Part shown: in pieces, positions 55,807 through 63,249 of the stretch
Position numbering within the stretch: the stretch's first letter is position 1
How the letters are laid out: each line of letters starts with the position of its first letter
Origin: Psococerastis gibbosa
Taxonomy: Eukaryota; Arthropoda; Insecta; Psocodea; Psocidae
Length of the DNA stretch: 64,000 nt
Direction of reading: 5' to 3'
NCBI GenBank assembly: GCA_963971405.1
Contig: OZ020491.1
Location: 26,468,855 to 26,532,854, forward strand
Position numbers and translations under genes: made by a program
The notes under the pieces: model-generated
Told to the model about the DNA's origin: nothing
The model's database searches: none
Seen by the model: only the letters and a program-made list of their open reading frames with translations

Positions 55807-56174
55807 CTAGGACTATACGGACGCTGAAACCGCCGCGTTTTGAAACGTCAACGCTACGCAATTCTCGACTATACGAGCGCTGTATACGTCGCGCTGAAAT
55901 GGCGGGAATTTAAGGTAAGTTGTGAATTAAAACGCTAAGGAAGCAGTCCGTATTGCTTGCGACGTTGAAATCGCCCGTATAGTCCTGTTCAGCGCTAGTT
56001 ATGTCGCGTACCTATAACGCCGGTTGCGTTGGTGACGCTGACGCCGAGTTTACGCGTCCTCACGCGACGTTTTCAGCGCTCGTATAGTCTGCTAAATGGA
56101 AGTTCCATAGCCGCGGTCAACGAGCGTTGACACGACGTTAGAATCGCGCCGTTTTCAGCGCCCGTATAGTCCTG
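55807..56174. mobile_element. CpG-rich palindromic element next to exon 3
   Basis: TAGGACTATACGGACGCTGA and TCAGCGCCCGTATAGTCCTG are inverse ends. GACTATACGAGCGCTG-type text recurs internally in both orientations. CpG density is far above the surroundings. The right end is 73 bases upstream of the mannosidase exon at 56248. Confidence 0.83.
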
Positions 56175-56247
56175 GCCCCATCAAGAGGCATTTAAGAAGA
56201 AGTCAGTGTAGCGTTGTTTTGGCTAAAGGTGAACCTTTTTGTTGCAG

Positions 56248-56381
56248 TGCTCACCCGACCAAACGGAATTTCGTACGCTCCTTGCTGGACAGTGGCCGTT
56301 TGGAGGTCACCACAGGCGGCTGGGTCATGGCGGATGAGGCGACTTCCCATCTTTTCGCGCTTGTCAATCAATTAACGGAAG
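56248..56381 (+). CDS. MAN2A: Alpha-mannosidase II, exon with the TGGWVM-DEA motif
   Basis: This exon has one base completing the split codon, 44 codons and one base left over. It reads [20 protein letters not shown], then [20 protein letters not shown], then QLTE. The TGGWVM-DEA block and the following '-LVDQLTEG' are conserved in GH38 mannosidase II proteins directly after the WWE segment. The acceptor is TTTTTGTTGCAG|T and the donor is GAAG|GTAAGT, so the next exon should open by completing Gly (G+GN). The usual Pro in VMPDEA is Ala here, a mild change away from the metal site. No stop or frameshift interrupts the three joined exons. The next exon, expected to begin with HQW- or QTW-like residues, was not recognised before 64000, so the downstream intron is at least 7.6 kb. 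Confidence 0.93.
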
Positions 56382-56388
56382 GTAAGTA

Positions 56389-56550
56389 GCGATTTCGGTG
56401 GCAAGGTGGTAGTGTGCTTGAACTTGTGCGAATATCTACACACCTTGCGGTTGGAGACCGACACAAGTACCTATTAGGTGACATAGTGAGGCGATTGAAG
56501 AGGTTAATCAGATGCATTCATTAAATTGTTTGTATCCAATTTAACCTTTT
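56389..56550 (+). mobile_element. SINE family S3 body
   Basis: GATTTCGGTGGCAAGGTGGT, GTGCTTGAACTTGTGCGAAT, GAGGCGATTGAAGAGGTTAA and TCAGATGCATTCATTAAATT. It lies immediately after the third mannosidase exon's donor site. Confidence 0.62.
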
Positions 56551-56602
56551 TAATTAAAATAAAAAAGTCCAATTAACAGTGTCAATGTGGGAGGTGGCTC
56601 CT

Positions 56603-56973
56603 GCAGCCCGATTATGGCGATTTGGTATTATTATAATACCGGGGTTTATTTTCTAATACCGCAGTAGGTATCACGTGACGGTGTTAAAATATGCGCGGGA
56701 AATTCAAATTAATAAATTATTAGAATACAAGAGAATTGGTTGCATTGTTTAATGATGTAAGGAAATACTAGTAAACATTAAAATGTACGGGTAGAATTTT
56801 TAAATATCATAAGAAGTTTAATTAGTGTGTCTGCATCAAAGGGGGAAAAAAATTGAAAACTCACCAAAAATATTAATTTATAAATTTGAATTTCCCGCGC
56901 ATTTTGCATTTGTTTAAAACAATTGAATAAACCCCGGTCTTATATTATACCAATATCGCCATGATCGGGCTGC
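56603..56973. mobile_element. GCAGCCCG-family element, complete
   Basis: The ends GCAGCCCGATTATGGCGATT and TATCGCCATGATCGGGCTGC are near-inverse. Inside are ATTATAATACCGGGGTTTAT and the matching AATAAACCCCGGTCTTATAT. It is about 371 bp with no coding capacity. Confidence 0.82.
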
Positions 56974-57043
56974 TGAAATTCAAAATTCAAATTTTGGCGC
57001 GAGTAAATGTCCCAGATCTCCTATGCATGTAGAAAACTCTAAA

Positions 57044-57569
57044 GGCGCGGTTCCCACCGACCTCTAAGTGCAAAATACACATACGGTGACGTGGTAGCAG
57101 ACATTCAAGACTTAGGCTTGGTTTCCGACGACCTCTTATTTCAGAATGACGGAAATTTGATTTTTCTTTTTATAGAAAAATATTAAAATGCTTGTACTTA
57201 ACATATCCCATGTAGCCATTTTTTAATTTTAGTTTGTTCGTTTGTGATTTTACTCTATGATCATTGATCAATTTTAACTATGGCATAGAGTAAAACAAAA
57301 ATTTCCGTCAATGTCATTTGCATTCTGCAATGAGAGGTCGGTGGAAACCCCGCCTTTATTATTTTTACTTTATCCAACGCCCGAACGTGGTAGTTCAACC
57401 ATTCGTCGCCGAGCTTCCCAGTAGCGGTTCACCAAGTCATCGTTCGGGTAGGTGAGAGCCGTGCAGTCCCTCAGGTGGTCTTCGTCCATTCTTCCACCTT
57501 CATGATATTTGCTACCACGTCACCGTACGTATGTGTATTTTGCACTTAGAGGTCGGTGGAAGCCGCGCC
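57044..57569. mobile_element. Long palindromic element containing a LINE fragment
   Basis: Left outer arm GGCGCGGTTCCCACCGACCT CTAAGTGCAAAATACACATA; right outer arm TATGTGTATTTTGCACTTAG AGGTCGGTGGAAGCCGCGCC (57525-57569). The inner arms close at 57354 (GGTGGAAACCCCGCC). The LINE piece at 57356-57505 separates the inner and right outer arms. Confidence 0.82.
57356..57505 (-). pseudogene. LINE C-terminus trapped inside a foldback element
   Basis: The minus-strand frame reads GRMDEDHLRDCTALTYPNDD then LVNRYWEARRRMVELPRSGV and G, then TAA and an A/T-rich tail (AGTAAAAATAATAAA). 'MDEDHL--C-AL' followed by 'YWEARRRM' is a Jockey/R1-like polymerase end. It sits between the inner and right outer arms of the palindromic element at 57044-57569, so it arrived after that element or was captured by it. 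Confidence 0.65.
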
Positions 57570-58270
57570 AAACAGAGATATCATTGAACGAACACTGCTT
57601 CGCATAGAATACACCAACGTCACCACCTACACGATAAATAAGCCAGACACAATCGCTTCCGACGGTATCGATGGGGGGTGGTCCCACAAACGGTTTAGAG
57701 GGTATAACCACCCCGATCGCCTCAGGCCTCTGTTTTGATGAACCCCTTCTCGCCCCCCCCCCTCTACCGCAAGGGGCTGTTCCTTCAGCAACAGCCCCTA
57801 TATTTCCCCCTTCCTCTGCAGGGCTAAATACGTTACATAGTCAGCGAGGGGGGGGGGAGTGGGGGGGCTTCTGGGATGTTGTGCGGTTTGGTTAAACTTC
57901 CCCTGAATTTGAGTGGCGGGGAGATCTGGTGGGGGGAGTTCTGTATCAACATGTTGCATGCGTCTACGTCTCGACCGCAGTTCCCCCCCCCCCTGTCTTT
58001 TACGTACTGTATGTTGTCTAAACTGACGTTTGCAGAAACCGACATGTGCATGTCGCATGTTATACCACAATGTCAGCTTCAAAATCTTCTTGCAGTGTCA
58101 GTTTACTATAGTTAAGTAATATTTCGCAGTGAGTAATGTTTTCTTTGAATGTTCTGACGGAATGGATCGAGGCCTTCTTATTGTGGCCCATAGGCTCCTG
58201 CCTACTGCCAACGTTTCAATGGTTTTCGGACGTTGCATTCTTATTGGGTTCGTACCTATTTTTAGCCATT
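57570..58270. other. No gene recognised; several G and C tracts
   Basis: Runs of C (57756, 57984) and G (57848, 57862) resemble those in the hAT-like MITEs, but no matching terminal repeats were found. Confidence 0.5.
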
Positions 58271-58273
58271 TTA

Positions 58274-58636
58274 GCCAACGGCCTTACCATGTTGATTCCA
58301 TTAAAGCAGAACATGTTTCAAACTGCGGCAAACTTGGTAGTGTGCGCAGCGTTGGCGGGGGAACATGGTGGGACATGATAACACTCTGAGACTATACCAG
58401 TCAGTTTACGTGCGTGTCGAGTCCTGGTCACCTCCGATTTAATCGTGGGACTTTACCATGTTCCTCAAGTGGTTCCGAATCCACTATAATCAGGAGGTCC
58501 ACCCTGTCAGTCAACTCCCCTTTCCCCCGAGTTGAAGGAGTCTGACCTTAGGGTGCCTCAAGTTAACAAACCGCCAGGCTGACAGGGTTGCTTAAAGCAG
58601 AAATGCTGAAAGCAGGCGTTGGAAACGACAAACAAC
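58274..58636 (+). mobile_element. SINE with 5S rRNA-like head
   Basis: Head GCCAACGGCCTTACCATGTT, TTAAAGCAGAACATGTTTCA, AACTGCGGCAAACTTGGTAG and CGCAGCGTTGGC. The body matches the other copies except for a deletion after AAGTTAACAAACC. Tail GGCGTTGGAAACGACAAAC. Confidence 0.73.
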
Positions 58637-59149
58637 CTTTTTGGCCATTGGAAAACTGGAACACGACCTCGATGTCAGTCCATACCAGCTACAGCGACAA
58701 CGAACAAGCTATGACAAGCATGACTTAACAAAGTGCGAGTTTTTGTATCCTTTTTGTATCCTTTTCTGCACTACCGGAAGTTAAAACTGAGAGCTCGGTT
58801 ATTTTTCTTTAAATTGATGTTTTGACGTTTGAAGTTTCTAAGACTAATCCTTCCCAAGTATCACTGCTCTCTGTAACTTTGATGTTCTTGCCATTTGAAC
58901 TTTCTCTAAAGATCCTGTTGTTGGCAATATTGACGTGCAGTAACCTTTAAAGGTTATCAAGGCTGCAATTCTTCTTCGGCATCAGCGATAAGTGCAGTGT
59001 CACCAGCGAAGCGTGTCATATCAACCTTTTCACCTTTTCCCCATGTAGTCTCACACGTCTTACGTCATCCAGCGATTCTCCCGTCTCGTTCAAGGCCATC
59101 TGTATACTATACATTAAAAAGAGCTGCTGATAACGATAGGCCAGATCCT

Positions 59150-60035
59150 TAGTTAAGGAAGAAGGGGCTAATGAACAAGTATTAATACACAAGAGGGGGC
59201 ACAGTAGGCCTTATTATGTAAGAAGGGGCTGAAGAGCAAGTAGTAATAAAACAGGGAGCACAGTTGGCCTTATTATGGAAGAAGGGGCTGAACAACAAGT
59301 AGTAATACACAACAGAGGACATAGTAGGCCTTATTAAATAAATAATGACTTTTTGTTCTATAACTAAACCAACCTAGCGGAGTCAGGGCTATAAAGCCAT
59401 TTCTTACACTCAACTAGGAAAGCCGGGACCGCCTGCTTTACGTGCCCTCCGAAGCATGGCCAGAAAATGTAACTAGTGTAGGACTCGAACCAACAACCTT
59501 TCGGGTGAAAGCCAGAGTCCGTTCCATTACTCTACATATTCTGACCTTATTATGGAAGAAGGGGCTGAAGAGCAAGTCGTAATACACAAGAAGGGGCACA
59601 GTAGGCCTTATTATGGAAGAAAGGGCTGAAGAACGAATACTTATTCACAAGAAGGGGCACAGTAGGCCTTATTATGGAAGAAGGGGCTGAAGAGCAAGTC
59701 GTAATACACAAGAGGGGGCCATTAGGCCTTATTATGGAAGAAGGGGCTGAAGAGCAAGTCGTAATACACAAGAGGGGGCACAGTAGGCCTTATTATGGAA
59801 GGAGGGGCTTAATAACAAGTAGTAATACACAAGAGGGGGCACATTAGGCCTTATTATGGAAGAAGGGGCTGAAGAGCAAGTCGTAATACACAAGAGGGGA
59901 CACATTAGGCCTTATTATGGAAGAAGGGGCTTAATAACAAGTAGTAATACACAAGAGGGGGCACAGTATGCCTTATTATGGAAGAAGGGGCTGAAGAACA
60001 AGTATTAATACACGTGAGGGGCACAGTAGGCCACA
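59150..60035. repeat. Satellite array, about 61-bp unit, 11-12 copies
   Basis: The unit GAAGAAGGGGCTGAAGAGCA then AGTCGTAATACACAAGAGGG then GGCACAGTAGGCCTTATTAT repeats about every 61 bases. It is interrupted by the SINE at 59337-59544. Small open frames in it are repeats of the unit, not genes. Confidence 0.93.
59337..59544 (-). mobile_element. tRNA-derived SINE, family S1, with target duplication
   Basis: It is inserted in the 61-bp satellite. The flanks are CCTTATTA at 59329-59336 and again at 59545-59552, and the uninterrupted satellite unit reads GGCCTTATTATGG, so both SINE edges are defined. Head and body are as in the 47333 copy. Confidence 0.85.
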
Positions 60036-60039
60036 TCGC

Positions 60040-60960
60040 TATCTTTGAGTACATACGAAGAAACATACCATGAAATAAGAAGAAAAAAACGTAGCTAAAT
60101 ATAACTATAAAATCGTTAATTATATTTTTATTCATTTGAGGAACATCCTTACACCAAATGGACATGTGTTTAGCTCTCTAACTGTTAGCTTGCCGACTGA
60201 CAATTTAAGTTAAAAAATAAATTAAAACAGCATATTGGGGATGTGTCAATACTCAATATATCTATCATACAATAGTTACTCATGTAAAACTAATTACTAA
60301 TTTAAAAACAAAATAGATATGGTAGCACTGTTCAGTAGTAAATTTTTCAGCCACGAATAGCAGCCAAAAAAAATTAATTTGAAGGCATTAAATAGACTGC
60401 GAAATTATAAAAGCCGCCGGTTAGAGTTACTATTCCCCCGAGGCAGTTTCAAACCCATTTTGAATTTACGCGCGGAAAATAGAGAGCTTTTTGTCGGCAG
60501 TCACCATAGCCAACCAAACAGTGGAAATCTAATTAGACCCGTAGACTAGCAAATAACAATGTTCGCAGACCAGGAATGGCGGACAAGTTGGGAGTAAAGC
60601 CGCGGGCTGTGAAGGTGGGACTGAGGGGAGGGGGCAGGGGGAGACCGGGGGGAGCGGAAGAAAAACCACAACAGACGGCAAAGTAACAAGTTTGCACTAG
60701 TTTACTGTGAGCGCGCCACTGTCGCGCGGCCTTTTTATGCCCCGTAGTGTTACATACTTTATATGGATAAGGATAAAGTAAAAAGTTTTGCGGTAAAGGC
60801 TCGGGGTACTGTTTCAACTCTATAAGCTAACCATAGGGATTAAGTGTTTTTTTTTTTTTTTTTTAATGTTTCCAGTATAACGTTACATGCGCCATTAGTA
60901 TATCCAAGCCACTAAGAACAGCTGCGGGCATACTATGGCGATTATATTTAATCTTAACCT
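60040..60960. other. No gene recognised
   Basis: Intronic sequence with a G-rich stretch at 60619-60655 and a poly-T tract at 60848. The right edge (60930-61000) keeps a scrap related to the GCAGCCCG-family elements. Confidence 0.55.
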
Positions 60961-60997
60961 GGAATTAAAGATGTAAACAAGACAATTTTATAATAAC

Positions 60998-61410
60998 GGA
61001 AATTAGAGGATATAGACAGTGGCGGATCCACGCAGGGGGTCACGTGGGTCATGACCCCCCTAAATAAGTAGATTCACAAGAGAGTAAATTTTTTTTACAA
61101 TATTGTATAAAACTCAACTTTTCAACATACAAATTACCTTTTAAACTTACATACAACTTGTGACCCCCCAAATTTTCCGCTGGATCCGCCCTTGGATACA
61201 TAAGAAACTGGACTTGACTGTCTTGAGACGACGCCCCGGTTAGGCTTTGATCGTGGGTTCGAATCCCGCCAAGTCCAGTATTTTATATCCTCTAACTTTG
61301 GTTATAACGAGGAGGTTCTTCCACTTCAAAGTTAATGTAATGTCAGTGTTGATAAAAAAAAAATATATATATATATATATATGTATACCATATAATACTG
61401 CAATATAAGA
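60998..61410 (+). mobile_element. tRNA-derived SINE, family S2, split by a hAT-like MITE
   Basis: The left piece GGAAATTAGAGGATATAGA ends at 61016. The MITE occupies 61017-61196. The right piece resumes with GAAACTGGACTTGACTG and the head GGGTTCGAATCCCGCCAAGT, then TATCCTCTAAC, AACGAGGAGGTT and TAATGTCAGTGTT, followed by an AT microsatellite. Confidence 0.72.
61017..61196. mobile_element. hAT-like MITE (GCGGATCC family), inserted in a SINE
   Basis: CAGTGGCGGATCCA and TGGATCCGCCCTTG ends; GGTCATGACCCCCC inside. It splits an S2 SINE. The flanks GATATAGA and GATACATA agree at six of eight positions. Confidence 0.8.
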
Positions 61411-61679
61411 ATTTTATAATAGAAAGTACTTTTAAAAAAATTGTTTGGTTTTTCATTTTTAACCCTGAGAATAAGACTATAGTAGGCCCGCTGGATAGGT
61501 AGAACTCTCCAACTGGGACAAAACGCGGGTATTTGTATTACACTCAAAAATGAACCCAAAAGAATCGGTACGAGTGAAATATGCTTTCCTATTAATCAAT
61601 TATTACTGGAAGTAGATAATATGAGTAGTTTTGTATGTTTTTTTTTTTTCAAAAAGGTTATATCGCGTGAAAACAATTT

Positions 61680-61908
61680 TTATGAATGTATCCGATTAAC
61701 CTCTTCAATCGCCTCACTAAGTCACCTGTAGATACTTTTGAGTCTCCGATCGCAAGGTGTGCAGACACAAGTACCAGCTCGCTACCACCTTGCCATCGAA
61801 GTCGCTTTTGGCAAGAAGAAAAATATTTGCTGCAAATAGGTTTTGAACTCCCCACCTCATGTTCTTTAATAAAAAAAACTTACGCCACTGCGCTAAAACG
61901 ATAGTATA
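61680..61908 (-). mobile_element. tRNA-derived SINE, family S3, with head
   Basis: Read on the minus strand, the head is TTTTAGCGCAGTGGCGTAAG (A-box) and GGGGAGTTCAAAACC (degenerate B-box). The body has CGACTTCGATGGCAAGGTGG and ends ATTGAAGAGGTTAATCGGAT. This copy links the head-less copies at 5630 and 56389 to a tRNA origin. Confidence 0.7.
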
Positions 61909-61917
61909 CGAAACATT

Positions 61918-62005
61918 TATTCAATATATTGCAGTACGGTATAATACCCTGACATTAAACTAACTTATGTTGAAAAGGCAACCTCCTCCTTGTAACCGGA
62001 CCATA
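61918..62005. mobile_element. SINE family S2 tail fragment
   Basis: ATATTGCAGTACGGTATAAT, ACCCTGACATTAAACTAACT and GGCAACCTCCTCC match the non-tRNA part of family S2. No head is present. Confidence 0.55.
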
Positions 62006-62164
62006 TTAATCTCGTGAAATAGTATGTTTATGGTCAGATGTTAAAGCCCCCACATCGTACATGGGCGTCGCCTTGCAGTCGATAATTATTATGACGAGCA
62101 TATTGTATTATTTTAATCTAGAATATACAGTATATAGGATTACATACAGAAAACAAAATTACAA

Positions 62165-62237
62165 ATAGATTTCGAACTCAAAGCGTATTTAATGAAATCT
62201 TACGCCGCTGCGCTAAAATGATAGTATACGCAACTTA
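62165..62237 (-). mobile_element. SINE family S3 head fragment
   Basis: TTTCGAACTCAAAGCG followed by TCTTACGCCGCTGCGCTAAA is the reverse complement of the S3 tRNA-like head. A similar fragment, TACGCCACTGCGCTATAACG, is at 63005-63045. Confidence 0.5.
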
Positions 62238-62240
62238 TTA

Positions 62241-62379
62241 GGCGGGGATTCCACCAACGTCAATAGTGATAGTAAATGTTTTTTGACGTGGTAGCAGACT
62301 TTTTTAGACAGTCTAAAAATGTCTGCTACCACGTCAAAAAACATTTACTATCACTATTGACGTTGATGGAATCCCCGCC
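62241..62379. mobile_element. Near-perfect 139-bp hairpin element, TTATTA flanks
   Basis: Two arms of 69 bases differ at only two positions. The ends are GGCGGGGATTCCACCAACGT and ACGTTGATGGAATCCCCGCC; the inner arm is TTTTTTGACGTGGTAGCAGA. TTATTA occurs on both sides (62235-62240 and 62380-62385). Confidence 0.9.
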
Positions 62380-62604
62380 TTATTACTATTAAGTCTCATG
62401 ATACAGTATGTTTATAGCCAGACGTAAAAACCGCACATGATGAGCGTTACCTTGCAGTAGATAACGATTACGATTATTTTAATCTGGAATATTACAAATA
62501 TATACTGTATATTACAAAAAATATCTTTTTTACAAATATATTTCGGACTCCCCGCCTCTTGATCTTTAATTTCTCTTTTCAAATACATTACCATCATTAA
62601 GTAC

Positions 62605-62835
62605 TTTTATAAAACAGAATACAAACAACCAGTAACACATGACAGAGAAACAAGATCTATAACCGAATCAAGACTGCTCACACCCACCATAACGAACAAC
62701 TATGGAAGACAGACATTAAAATACATGATACCTCACATTTTCAATGATATACCAAATACAATAAAAGATCTGAAAAAATACAGGGAAATAAAAGAACAAG
62801 TAAAGTCATGGCTCCATAGTAAAATCGAATAAATT
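62605..62835 (+). pseudogene. CR1/L2-like LINE C-terminal remnant
   Basis: The frame KTEYKQPVTHDRETRSITES, then RLLTPTITNNYGRQTLKYMI, then PHIFNDIPNTIKDLKKYREI, then KEQVKSWLHSKIE ends in TAA near 62833. 'YGRQTLKYMIPHIFNDIP' corresponds to the 'G--S--Y-GPKIWNSLP' C-terminal motif of CR1/L2-type LINEs. AT-rich 3' sequence with an A-rich end near 62980-63010 follows. Confidence 0.7.
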
Positions 62836-63249
62836 TTTAATTTAAATTAAAATAACAGAATACTAGACATGGCCTACAGACGTCTCAAAAAGGTACAAGT
62901 ACATATAGTGAAGAACTTGCAGACAGACCAATTGGTCTTGCAAGACTTCAGACATCCTGACAAAAACATTAAATAAATAGAAAAAATAAAAATAAAAAAA
63001 ATAAAAAAAACGTACGCCACTGCGCTATAACGTTAGTATGCGAAACTCATTAATCTAATCCTCTGCAAAAAAAAACAGCTTAAATGACGAAAAGGAGGAT
63101 AAACGGGGGATGACATTTTCCATGAGAGAGTTATTAGACTTTAATTAAAATTGCTTATTAATTTGAAGGGTTTCTATTGCAAAAATACAAAGCGGTTTTG
63201 GGGTTAAAGAGGGAAGGGGGGCTGTAAATATTCTGCGCTTTAATTTTCG

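Larger units (their letters stand above)
43584..56247 (+). other. Intron of the alpha-mannosidase II gene, about 12.7 kb
   Basis: The donor GTGAGT and acceptor TTGTTGCAG are consistent with a phase 2 intron. The interval contains LINE fragments, two 5S-like SINEs, long foldback elements and a 134-bp tandem array. A CpG-rich palindromic element ends about 73 bases before the acceptor. Confidence 0.87.

Noticed and set aside
57671..58115. Several proline-rich frames on both strands
   Set aside because: They arise from C and G tracts, overlap one another on both strands, and lack any recognisable domain.
59550..59771. Frame with repeated CITTCSSAPSSIIRP units
   Set aside because: It is the translation of the 61-bp satellite; the unit length is not constant modulo three along the array, so the frame is not maintained.
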